From WFQV01 sp964611145 (GTDB lineage Bacteria > Bacteroidota > Ignavibacteria > Ignavibacteriales > Melioribacteraceae), in assembly GCA_964611145.1 (NCBI GenBank), contig CAZSYM010000038.1, positions 1 through 22,506 on the forward strand: 22,506 nt of DNA, written 5' to 3'. The translations under genes and the position numbers were made by a program. Each line of letters starts with the position of its first letter. Positions within the stretch are counted from its first letter, which is position 1. The notes under the pieces are model-generated. The model made no database searches, had not been told where the DNA came from, and was given only the letters and a program-made list of their open reading frames with translations. This document shows, one piece after another, positions 15,999 through 22,506 of the stretch.

Positions 15999-17828
15999 TT
16001 AATTGCCGTCATATTTAAAAACAGTGATTGTCCCGTCAATATTGGACGAAACATAAACGTCATCGTAAAAATGCTTTACGGAAAAGGGGGAAGCCTTGCC
16101 GTTGATAAGGATTATTTTGTGCTTCTGATTCCTGATTCTGTAAATAACTCCGTCTGCTGTGGCAACCAATACGACTCCTTCATACTCTAATGGTATAGTG
16201 GGTGTCTTGTCAATTCCGAAGTCCAATTCATATGCTATTGACCATGAACCTGTAGAAGCGGGGAGAATATGAAAATAATCTTTGGCACTTTTTACGAAAA
16301 GATTTCTTTTGTTCTGGGAAATCCCGATTGATTGCCATGCGTTGTATTTATTCCGCCGCCAAATGGTTTTTCCCAGAAGCAAATCGACCTTATAAATATT
16401 GCCGTTTGGTTCTGCGAGATAGAGAAAACTCCCATCTGTGGCGGGTTCCGTAGCCGCGGGGGAATTACGGAAATCCTTGTCCATTCTCCATTTCCAAATT
16501 AGCCACCCTTCGCGGGCGTCAATACAATAAAGATAGGAATCCCATGAGCCGTAAACGATTTTGTTGTTTATCTCCAGCGGTTTGGCTTGAATCATTCCGT
16601 TAGCGTCTTTGTTTGTCCAATATTCTTGGAGTGTTTCCACGTCGTAACAATGTATTTTTCCGCTTTCCGTCCCAAAAATCACGGCGGCTTTGGAGCTTGT
16701 TTGCTTTGGTATCATCAGCTCTTTTGTGCCTTTGTAATCCGTCATTAAAAGGGCGGAGGTGATGGCTTCGTCAAAGCCGATTGATTGGAATTGGTCTCCC
16801 GTTTCGACGTTTAAAGTGTACAAGTCCCCTTGAAGCGTTGCTACGGTAAGATATCCGTCCTTTTCTGCAGGCGTGGAAGCGATGTTTCCGAAAGAATCGA
16901 AGTCCCAGATTTTATTTCCCGATGTGTCGTAGCACGTTATTAATCCGTCGTATTGTGCCACAATGATTTTGTCCTTTAATATCAAGGGTTCCGCCACTAC
17001 GGATGCGTTTAATTCTTTTTTCCAAAGGGGTTCGACGGCGAACGGTTCAAAATAAACCGAATCTATTCCTCCCTCGAAAACGAAAGGGGCAAAGTTAAAG
17101 TCTTCCGTTTTCAAAATATTTTGATTATCGGTGTAATTCCAAAGGGTGAGTGTGTCGCGGTTTAATTCTCCCACACTGAACCTAAAATGCGATGAATCAT
17201 AAAACGAAGCCACGCGATAATCGGGGAGCTCCGTAAGCTCTTCGTCGGTTTGACTTTTTACGTTGAGGAACGCTCCTATATTTTTGCCCTTCAGTATTGG
17301 GGTTAACTTAAAAAAGTTGTCCGTTTCCGAAAGATTATAATACGAAAATAGAATAATGTTTTTAATCCCCGAGGCGTTGTCGATTTCTTCGCGAAACCAC
17401 TCTAAGGTTTCGGGTGAAATATGTCCTTTCTCGGCTCTCCAAATAGGCGTGGTATTGAGTCCTATGAATAATACGCTGTCCCTTGTGAAACCAAAGTTTG
17501 TTTCGTCCCACAAATCCGTGAATTTTATTCCTCCCGATTGAGCCCATTGAACGTCTCTGTATCCTTGTAAGGGATAATAAGGGATTTGTAGTTCCTCCAG
17601 AAGTGATTTTGCCAGTTCAAATTCTTTATCCGAACCTTTATCGGTAAGATTTCCCGCTACTATTACGAAATCGAATTTATCGGTGTTGTTTATGAAGTGG
17701 ACAAACGAGGAAAGAAGGGAGTCCGATTTCGGCGCTCCGATTCGGAGATTCGAAAGCACAACGAATTTCGTGTTTTGTGCGAATAGGGAAGCGGCGATAA
17801 GATAAATTGTTAATATTGTTTTTTTCAT
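15999..17828 (-). CDS. Exported calcineurin-phosphoesterase-like / PQQ beta-propeller protein with lost metal ligands
   Basis: A 609-aa protein: signal peptide (MKKTILTIYLIAASLFAQ), then a domain with the layout of calcineurin-like metallophosphoesterases (about 20-232), then a PQQ/WD-type propeller (about 265-609). The propeller has some eight repeats of the kind G-x-I/L-x-C-Y-D-x-x-G-x-x-x-W (CYDTSGNKIWDF at 299, CYDVETLQEYW at 394, CIDAREGWLIWKW at 435). In the first domain the metal-binding signatures are replaced: the D-x-H site reads LSNLRIG (N27, R29), GD reads AGNLTD (N60), GNHD reads GYRD (89-92), the later His is Tyr (LFSYYN, 163-164), and G-H-x-H reads LNVK (188-191). Upstream in-frame codons to 17939 are rejected because they cross the trpB2 terminator and the promoter at 17850-17857. 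It probably acts as a binding or scaffold protein in the envelope. Confidence 0.85.
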   Translation of the reverse strand: MKKTILTIYLIAASLFAQNTKFVVLSNLRIGAPKSDSLLSSFVHFINNTDKFDFVIVAGNLTDKGSDKEFELAKSLLEELQIPYYPLQGYRDVQWAQSGGIKFTDLWDETNFGFTRDSVLFIGLNTTPIWRAEKGHISPETLEWFREEIDNASGIKNIILFSYYNLSETDNFFKLTPILKGKNIGAFLNVKSQTDEELTELPDYRVASFYDSSHFRFSVGELNRDTLTLWNYTDNQNILKTEDFNFAPFVFEGGIDSVYFEPFAVEPLWKKELNASVVAEPLILKDKIIVAQYDGLITCYDTSGNKIWDFDSFGNIASTPAEKDGYLTVATLQGDLYTLNVETGDQFQSIGFDEAITSALLMTDYKGTKELMIPKQTSSKAAVIFGTESGKIHCYDVETLQEYWTNKDANGMIQAKPLEINNKIVYGSWDSYLYCIDAREGWLIWKWRMDKDFRNSPAATEPATDGSFLYLAEPNGNIYKVDLLLGKTIWRRNKYNAWQSIGISQNKRNLFVKSAKDYFHILPASTGSWSIAYELDFGIDKTPTIPLEYEGVVLVATADGVIYRIRNQKHKIILINGKASPFSVKHFYDDVYVSSNIDGTITVFKYDGN

Positions 17829-17849
17829 TTTTTCAAAAGTTTTGATTGC

Positions 17850-17857
17850 CAAATTTA
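17850..17857 (-). promoter_or_regulatory. Bacteroidetes-type -7 element for the propeller gene
   Basis: Read on the minus strand this is TAAATTTG, a full match to the Bacteroidetes -7 consensus TAnnTTTG, placed 22 nt before the ATG at 17828. A -33 TTTG is not present at the usual 19-21 nt spacing; the region there is ATTC-rich. The implied start site is about 17843-17846, giving a short leader without a Shine-Dalgarno sequence. It supports the downstream MKKT start and separates this gene from trpB2 transcription. Confidence 0.5.
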
Positions 17858-17896
17858 ATAAAAGTGAGGAAGAAAAGAATCTTGGAAACAGCAAAT

Positions 17897-17923
17897 AAAA
17901 AGGGGACACCTTTCGATGTCCCC
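17897..17923 (-). terminator. Intrinsic terminator after trpB2-like gene
   Basis: On the minus strand a 7-bp GC-rich stem, GGGGACA / TGTCCCC (17917-17923 with 17902-17908), closes an 8-nt loop and is followed by UUUUU (17901-17897). It begins about 25 nt after the stop of the tryptophan synthase-like gene. It should end that transcript before the propeller gene, which has its own promoter element. Confidence 0.88.
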
Positions 17924-17948
17924 CGATTATGGCAAGCATTTTGCGTTT

Positions 17949-19316
17949 CTATTGCTCTATTTTAGGAGTATCCAGTTTTCGAAGTGCCGAATAGAGCTCG
18001 TCGTCGGTTAAATGATGATCTTTCAATTTGCCTGCAAAGTAATCGTCGTAGGCTTGTAAATCCAGAAGTCCGTGTCCGCTAAAGTTAAAAAGAATAGTTT
18101 TGGAAACGCCTTCTTCTTTAGCTCGTTCCGCTTCTCGAATCACTTGTGCTATCGCGTGCGTGGTTTCCGGTGCCGGTATAATCCCTTCCGCACGGGCGAA
18201 TTTAATCCCGGCTTCGAAGCATTCCAATTGATGTAGAGATACAGCTTCGATAATGCCGTCTTTCAGAAGTTGACTTATTATTGCACCGGCTCCGTGATAA
18301 CGCAAGCCACCGGCATGAATGGGAGCGGGTACGAAATTGTGTCCCAATGTGTACATGGGAATTAAGGGCGTAAAACCGGCGGTATCTCCGTAATCGTAAC
18401 GGAATTCGCCTTTTGTAAGTTTTGGACATGAAGCCGGTTCGACGGCAACGGCTCTTAGTTTTTTGCCTTCGCGCAATTTGTATTGTAAGAAGGGGAAGGA
18501 AATACCTGCGAAATTCGAACCGCCACCAAAAGGTGCCACTACGACGTCGGGGAAATCCCCGGCCATTTCCAATTGCTTGATTGCTTCCAAGCCGATAATG
18601 GTTTGATGCAATAGTACATGATTAAGCACACTTCCGAGTGAGTAATTTGTATCCTCCCGTTGGGCGGCGACTTCTATCGCCTCGCTGATTGCAATTCCCA
18701 AGCTTCCCGGCGAATCTGGATTTTCCGCCAGTACATTTCTGCCCGATTCGGTCAAGTTTGTGGGGGAAGCATGAACGGTTGCACCCCAGGCGTTCATCAT
18801 GGATTTTCTGTATGGCTTTTGCTGGAAGCTTACTTTTACCATGAAAACTTCCAATTCTATCCCGAAAATTTGTGTCGCCAGAGAAAGGGCGCTACCCCAT
18901 TGTCCCGCACCGGTTTCAGTCGTTAGTTTTTTGATTCCTTCAGCTTTGTTGTAGTAAGCCTGAGCAACTGCGGTGTTAGGTTTGTGCGAACCTGCTGGGC
19001 TTACGCCTTCGTTCTTATAATAAATTTTAGCCGGTGTGTCGAGCAATTTCTCCAAATTTCTTGCACGAATCAGAGGGGAAGGGCGCCACATTCGGTAAAC
19101 TTCACGAACTTCTTCCGGTATTTCAACCCAGCGTTCTTGCGTTACTTCCTGCTTGATGAGTTCCATGGGAAAAATTGCCGCCAAGTCCTCCGCTTTAATC
19201 GGTTCCAATGTTTGCGGATTCAATGGAGGAAGCATGGGATTGGGCATGTCCGCTTGAATATTATACCAACTCTGCGGCATTTCCTTTTCGTCTAAAAAGA
19301 TTTTCCTTGATTCCAT
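17949..19316 (-). CDS. trpB2: Tryptophan synthase beta chain, TrpB2-type
   Basis: A 455-aa fold-type II PLP enzyme of the TrpB2 class, which condenses indole with L-serine to make tryptophan in the cytoplasm. The PLP lysine is K112 in GVSPAGSHKPNTA, with the His before it typical of TrpB. ETGAGQWGSAL (134-144) is the serine-site loop, GGGSN (264-268) is the phosphate-binding loop, and EPASCPKLTKG plus HAGGLRYHG (334-342) are TrpB2-specific stretches. PAPETTHA and FNFSGHG complete the site. The extended N-terminus (about 75 residues before RPSPLIRA) also fits TrpB2 rather than the shorter TrpB1. No trpA or other trp gene is adjacent, so stand-alone indole salvage is likely. GAGAGGT (19330-19324) lies 7 nt before the ATG. 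The leader at 19317-19523 appears to sense Trp. Confidence 0.95.
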   Translation of the reverse strand: MESRKIFLDEKEMPQSWYNIQADMPNPMLPPLNPQTLEPIKAEDLAAIFPMELIKQEVTQERWVEIPEEVREVYRMWRPSPLIRARNLEKLLDTPAKIYYKNEGVSPAGSHKPNTAVAQAYYNKAEGIKKLTTETGAGQWGSALSLATQIFGIELEVFMVKVSFQQKPYRKSMMNAWGATVHASPTNLTESGRNVLAENPDSPGSLGIAISEAIEVAAQREDTNYSLGSVLNHVLLHQTIIGLEAIKQLEMAGDFPDVVVAPFGGGSNFAGISFPFLQYKLREGKKLRAVAVEPASCPKLTKGEFRYDYGDTAGFTPLIPMYTLGHNFVPAPIHAGGLRYHGAGAIISQLLKDGIIEAVSLHQLECFEAGIKFARAEGIIPAPETTHAIAQVIREAERAKEEGVSKTILFNFSGHGLLDLQAYDDYFAGKLKDHHLTDDELYSALRKLDTPKIEQ

Positions 19317-19523
19317 AAAGTTTACCTCTCTGATTTAGTTTAAAAATAACATGATTATTTGTAAAATAATTGAATGCTTGTATGTTGGGTGATATGTTAA
19401 GACGTGCGCTTTCCTTTAGCAGGAAAGCCACCAAGAAAAGTTAATTTCGGAAGCGTAGACTGATTCCCTTGCGGAATCGCTTGTTGGATTGAATCGGTAT
19501 GTTTCACATTTATTTTTCATACG
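19317..19523 (-). promoter_or_regulatory. Structured 5' leader of trpB2, candidate Trp attenuator
   Basis: About 205 nt separate the predicted start site from the trpB2 ATG. The first half encodes the Trp-containing leader peptide. The RNA can form hairpin 1, GATTCC/GGAATC (19462-19467 with 19473-19478, 5-nt loop, over leader codons 15-20), and hairpin 2, GCTTTCCT/AGGAAAGC (19408-19415 with 19421-19428, 5-nt loop), in whose loop and edge the leader stop codon lies. Further on are two weak, mutually exclusive AU-only stems sharing the bases 19355-19360 (with 19364-19370 or 19344-19349). No classical GC-rich terminator with a U run is present before trpB2, so the way stalling changes expression is unclear. 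Confidence 0.6.
19416..19520 (-). CDS. Trp leader peptide (34 aa) upstream of trpB2
   Basis: An open frame of 34 codons starts at ATG 19520-19518 and stops at TAA 19418-19416. The peptide begins MKNKCETYRF and ends F-S-W-W-L-S-C. The two tandem Trp codons (TGG TGG, 19433-19428) are the only Trp codons and come three codons before the stop. They sit right at the 5' foot of the hairpin at 19408-19428, the arrangement expected of a charged-tRNA-Trp sensor. The ATG is only about 3 nt from the predicted start site, so translation would be near-leaderless. It lies in front of a tryptophan synthase gene, which makes a regulatory reading far more likely than a chance ORF. Whether it is translated has not been shown. 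Confidence 0.65.
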   Translation of the reverse strand: MKNKCETYRFNPTSDSARESVYASEINFSWWLSC

Positions 19524-19527
19524 AACG

Positions 19528-19558
19528 CAAAAATAAGATTTATTTTTTAAAATGCAAA
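19528..19558 (-). promoter_or_regulatory. Bacteroidetes-type promoter for trpB2
   Basis: On the minus strand TTTG (19558-19555) is followed by a 19-nt AT-rich spacer and then TATTTTTG (19535-19528). This is a complete match to the Bacteroidetes primary-sigma consensus (-33 TTTG, -7 TAnnTTTG). Counting 33 nt from the upstream element puts the start site near 19523, about 207 nt before the trpB2 ATG and 3 nt before the leader peptide ATG. Confidence 0.75.
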
Positions 19559-19572
19559 GGATGAGAAAAAAA

Positions 19573-19603
19573 TTTGTAGCCCATGTACACTGTTGTTTTT
19601 TTG
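19573..19603 (+). promoter_or_regulatory. Possible promoter for the Cys-rich membrane protein gene
   Basis: TTTG (19573-19576), a 19-nt spacer and TTTTTTTG (19596-19603) resemble the Bacteroidetes promoter with one mismatch (TT instead of TA at the start of the -7 box). It lies back to back with the trpB2 promoter, 14 nt apart. It would give a transcript start near 19608 and an untranslated leader of about 84 nt. A second weaker pairing (TTTG 19600-19603 with TATTTTTT 19621-19628, 17-nt spacer) is also possible. Confidence 0.35.
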
Positions 19604-19691
19604 GAACGATGGGGTTATTTTATTTTTTTTAACTATTGAGAAAGTTAAAAGCATCTGTCAATTTTTAAAACAGTTGAAGGAGTAAATATAA

Positions 19692-20234
19692 ATGAACTCT
19701 AACGGGAAGCTTGAAAACGGTTTTTCGGAATATCCGCTTGGTTGGGTGATTGGTCAAAATTTGTTTTTTATGCTTTATTTCGGTATAGGTTTTGTTGGGA
19801 TGTTGCCTGTTAAGATTTATTCCTTTCCGCTTATTTCGTTTTTGTATGCCGCTTTTCTGATTTTGATGTTACTGTTTGTTTTGCGAAAGCATCTTTGTAC
19901 AAACTGCTATTATTATGGGAAAAGATGTTCTACTGGCTGGGGAATATTATCTTCCCTAATGTTTAATCAAAAGACAGGGAATTATAAATTGGGAATAATG
20001 CTGGCAAATATTACGTGGGGAATAGCAACTTTATTGCCTGTGATAATAGGCGCTATTTTGGTAATTTTAGATTTTACAATACGCGAGGCACTTATATTGG
20101 GAATGTTTATAATTTTGACCCCGATAAGTTTTCTGTTTCACAAGAATTCGTGCGGGAGATGTAGAATGCGGGGAATTTGCCCTGCAAGTATGATAAAAGA
20201 AAAAAGCAATAATATCTCTTTTGGGAAAAGTTAA
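19692..20234 (+). CDS. Four-helix membrane protein with paired Cys-rich motifs, function unknown
   Basis: A 180-aa inner-membrane protein that I cannot assign to a named family. It has four hydrophobic segments (about 19-40, 44-65, 100-122, 130-149). After the second comes H67-x-C69-x2-C72-x6-C79 (KHLCTNCYYYGKRCSTGWG). After the fourth comes H150-x3-C154-x2-C157-x5-C163 (FHKNSCGRCRMRGICP). The two halves share the order helix-helix-His-Cys3, so an internal duplication is likely and both Cys sets should lie on the same membrane face. Six Cys with two His could bind a metal or an iron-sulfur centre, or do thiol chemistry. AAGGAG (19677-19682) lies 9 nt before the ATG. The gene is followed after 96 nt by a TonB-dependent receptor, perhaps in one transcript, so a metal or cofactor uptake role is a guess from context. 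Confidence 0.75.
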   Translation: MNSNGKLENGFSEYPLGWVIGQNLFFMLYFGIGFVGMLPVKIYSFPLISFLYAAFLILMLLFVLRKHLCTNCYYYGKRCSTGWGILSSLMFNQKTGNYKLGIMLANITWGIATLLPVIIGAILVILDFTIREALILGMFIILTPISFLFHKNSCGRCRMRGICPASMIKEKSNNISFGKS

Positions 20235-20330
20235 TGATTTTTAGGTTTTGGAACTTTCCCTTTTTCAAGAGTTTTAACCTTACATAAAATAGATAATAAA
20301 AAACTATAACTGTCGTGTAGGACAATTGAA

Positions 20331-22499
20331 ATGAAAAAAATTATTCTAATATCCTTTTTGTTTACTGCGTTGGAAATTGTTTATGGGCAGAATACTTTCC
20401 GAGCTTTTTTGAAAGATAAGGATACACAAAAGCCTTTGGTATTTGCTAATGTAATTTTGAAAGGTACGAATAATGGAGTGGCGTCGGATAAAAAAGGTTT
20501 TGTGATTTTGCGAAATATACCGGACGGAAAGCAGACGATAATTTTCTCGTATGTGGGATACCGAACAGAAGAAAAATCTTTCAATTTCCCATTGAATTCA
20601 GTAGATACATTGACAATATTTTTGGAAAAAGCTTTTGCGTTAGATGAGATTCTTGTTTATTCCACGCGTACAAATAATAGAATCAAAGAAATTCCGACAA
20701 GAATAGAGGTCCTTGGCGAAGAAGAAGTAAATGAGGAAACAGCAATAAACCCCGGTAATATTTCGAAATTATTAGGAGAAACTTCCGGAGTTGAAATTCA
20801 ACATGTTTCCGCTGTTTCGGGTAATGTGAGTTTTCGTATTCAAGGATTGCCTGGCAAATATACACAATTGTTACAAGACGGATTTCCTGCATATAGTGGT
20901 TTTTCTGCAGAATTAAGTTTATTACAAATTCCACCTCTTAATTTGAAGCAGGTTGAAATAATTAGAGGTTCTGCCTCAACGCTTTATGGAGCGGATGCCA
21001 TCGCGGGGATTATAAATTTGATTACAAAAAAACCGTCAAAGAAACCGATGTTTTCTCTTCTTTTAAATATGACTCACAAAGGAGGAACAGACTTTAGTTC
21101 TTATTATGCAAAAAAGAAAAATGAATTTGGAATTACAGTGCTAGCAAGTATCAATACACAAAAAGCAATGGATATAAGCGGTAATTCGTTTACTGATATT
21201 CCTCGGTATAGACGAGCGGTATTTTCGCCCAAAATATTTTATGACGTGAACAAAAATAATCATTTGTCTATCGCTTTCTTCGGTGTGATTGAAAATAGAA
21301 TTGGAGGCAATATAACAGCCGTTGAAAATGAAATAAGCGATAGTGGATTGTTTTATGAAAAAAACGATACAAAACGTTTTGTAGGAAATCTTAAATATGA
21401 AAATTATAATCACTCTGGAAATATTTTTACTTTCAAAGCTTCTTATGGCAATTTTGAACGGAAGTTGAAAACTAACGTGAATGTTTTTTCGGGAGTGGGA
21501 AACAATGTTTTTACGGAGTTGTCGTATCTTGTAAATTTTCGGAATCATCGAGTAGTTGGAGGGCTCGATTTTTATTGGGATTATTTTAAGCAATTTCAGC
21601 CTATTATTTTTTCATTGAGTTACGAGCATAAAACAGGTGGTATCTTTCTACAAGACAATTGGAAAATATCGAATAAAATGTTTGTGGAGCCAGGTGTAAG
21701 ATATGATTATAATTTTTATGAAGGTGGATTTCTTTTACCACGCTTGGCTTTAATGTATAAATTTTCTTCTGAATTTTTTATGCGCATGAGCACGGGACTT
21801 GGCTATAAACTCCCCACGCCCTTTAGTGACGAAGCAGAGAGGACGCGATATCAAAAAGTTGTTATGCCTTCCCATTTAACGGTCGAAAAATCAAAGGGAA
21901 TTAATCTGGATTTTAATTACAAAACTTCTTTGTCGCATGATTTGTTTTTGAATATAAGCCAGGATTTTTTCGTAACAGATATTGCGAATCCTATTATAAT
22001 AAACAAGGATAGTTTACATACCGGAGTAGTTTATAACGAAAACGCGAGAGGAACAATTGTAAGTAAAGGATTTAATACCAATATCAGATTATCTCTTGAC
22101 GAATTGGTTTTATATGTTGATTATACATTTCTTGATGCGAGAAAGACGTATGCAAACAACGAGCCTTTGGAATTGACTCCACGAAACAAATTAACGGCTA
22201 CACTTGCTTACGAGGATGAAAACGAGGGATGGAAAACGGGAATAGAAGCATTTTACATTGGAAAACAATATTTGGAAAACGAGAAGGATACGCCTGACTA
22301 CTGGCTACTTGGAGCCTCCATTCAGAAAAGAATTGGACATTTTACTATTGCTTTGAATGTGGAAAATATTTTAGATGTAAGACAAACGCGTTACGAAAAT
22401 GTGGTACACGGTGCGAGCAACAATCCTGTTTTCAGTGAATTGTATGCTCCCCTCGAAGGAATTGTAGGGAATATTGTTCTGAAATTTGATATGTATTGA
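20331..22499 (+). CDS. TonB-dependent outer-membrane receptor
   Basis: A 722-aa TonB-dependent receptor that takes up a scarce ligand across the outer membrane using the proton motive force via TonB-ExbBD. It has a signal peptide (MKKIILISFLFTALEIVYGQ), a carboxypeptidase-regulatory-like beta domain (about 21-100; KPLVFANVILKGTNNGVASDKKG, YVGY) common in Bacteroidota receptors, a short DEILVYSTRTNNRIKEIPTRIEVL linker where the TonB box lies, and a plug domain (about 118-233; FRIQGLPGKYTQLLQDGFP, VEIIRGSASTLYGADAIAGIINLITKK). A barrel runs to the C-terminus, which ends in an aromatic residue (KFDMY). The plug is closest in feel to BtuB/siderophore/metal receptors rather than SusC, and no SusD gene follows. 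AGGA about 10 nt before the ATG is a weak ribosome site. The gene is complete, ending 7 nt before the right edge. The ligand is unknown. Confidence 0.93.
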   Translation: MKKIILISFLFTALEIVYGQNTFRAFLKDKDTQKPLVFANVILKGTNNGVASDKKGFVILRNIPDGKQTIIFSYVGYRTEEKSFNFPLNSVDTLTIFLEKAFALDEILVYSTRTNNRIKEIPTRIEVLGEEEVNEETAINPGNISKLLGETSGVEIQHVSAVSGNVSFRIQGLPGKYTQLLQDGFPAYSGFSAELSLLQIPPLNLKQVEIIRGSASTLYGADAIAGIINLITKKPSKKPMFSLLLNMTHKGGTDFSSYYAKKKNEFGITVLASINTQKAMDISGNSFTDIPRYRRAVFSPKIFYDVNKNNHLSIAFFGVIENRIGGNITAVENEISDSGLFYEKNDTKRFVGNLKYENYNHSGNIFTFKASYGNFERKLKTNVNVFSGVGNNVFTELSYLVNFRNHRVVGGLDFYWDYFKQFQPIIFSLSYEHKTGGIFLQDNWKISNKMFVEPGVRYDYNFYEGGFLLPRLALMYKFSSEFFMRMSTGLGYKLPTPFSDEAERTRYQKVVMPSHLTVEKSKGINLDFNYKTSLSHDLFLNISQDFFVTDIANPIIINKDSLHTGVVYNENARGTIVSKGFNTNIRLSLDELVLYVDYTFLDARKTYANNEPLELTPRNKLTATLAYEDENEGWKTGIEAFYIGKQYLENEKDTPDYWLLGASIQKRIGHFTIALNVENILDVRQTRYENVVHGASNNPVFSELYAPLEGIVGNIVLKFDMY

Positions 22500-22506
22500 T
22501 TTTTTC

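Noticed and set aside
15999..17828. Active calcineurin-like phosphoesterase
   Set aside because: The metal ligands are replaced at nearly every motif, so catalytic annotation would be misleading.
17829..17939. Upstream in-frame extension of the propeller gene
   Set aside because: It would cross the trpB2 intrinsic terminator and the -7 element, and would put 37 extra residues before a perfectly good signal peptide.
19317..19523. Known riboswitch (SAM, cobalamin, TPP, c-di-GMP, Moco, THF) or SRP RNA upstream of trpB2
   Set aside because: None of the conserved core words of these RNAs could be found on either strand. The Trp leader peptide explains the hairpins better.
20235..20330. Promoter or terminator between the Cys-rich gene and the TonB receptor
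   Set aside because: No TAnnTTTG element and no stem followed by a T run could be found. AGGTT/AACCT pairs only 5 bp over a long loop.

Overview
The window looks like AT-rich chromosomal DNA from the Bacteroidota–Chlorobiota–Ignavibacteriota side of the tree, with Ignavibacteria-like as the best guess. Three things point there: type IX secretion (T9SS) C-terminal sorting domains on two exported proteins, promoter elements of the Bacteroidetes TTTG / TAnnTTTG type, and a SusC/BtuB-style TonB receptor with an N-terminal carboxypeptidase-regulatory-like domain. No rRNA, tRNA, insertion sequence, integrase or CRISPR array was seen.

Layout. (1) Positions 1-7901, + strand: a tight surface-glycan (O-antigen/LPS or exopolysaccharide) cluster. 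It holds two GT2 glycosyltransferases (the first cut by the left edge), two GT9 heptosyltransferase-like enzymes, two polytopic membrane proteins of GT-C type (one DUF2142-like), a SAM-dependent methyltransferase and a WecG/TagA/CpsF (GT26) glycosyltransferase. (2) Positions 7908-15270, same strand, gaps of 0-13 nt: three envelope genes. They are a 1775-aa gingipain-type (C25) cysteine peptidase with an embedded ILEI/FAM3-like domain and a T9SS/FlgD-like tail, a small T9SS cargo protein, and a 444-aa predicted outer-membrane barrel. A strong intrinsic terminator at 15287-15327 ends this rightward run, which could be one transcript of more than 15 kb. (3) Positions 15330-17828, - strand: a two-gene unit of a HAD phosphatase and an exported protein with a calcineurin-phosphoesterase-like domain plus a PQQ-type beta-propeller. 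The phosphoesterase metal ligands are almost all replaced. (4) Positions 17949-19316, - strand: a TrpB2-type tryptophan synthase beta chain with its own terminator, and a roughly 200-nt leader behind a clear Bacteroidetes promoter. The leader encodes a 34-codon peptide with tandem Trp codons just before a hairpin, which is a candidate Trp-sensing attenuator. (5) Positions 19692-22499, + strand: a small Cys-rich four-helix membrane protein and a TonB-dependent receptor.

How the parts may work together. In Bacteroidota, T9SS cargo is processed by a C25-family sortase and can be attached to LPS. A glycan assembly operon running without a break into a C25 peptidase, a T9SS cargo protein and an outer-membrane barrel therefore suggests a surface-display module, but this is inference from gene order. 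The trpB2 leader suggests that indole-to-Trp salvage is tuned to charged tRNA-Trp. The Cys-rich membrane protein and the TonB receptor may form an uptake pair for a metal or cofactor; the substrate cannot be read from sequence.
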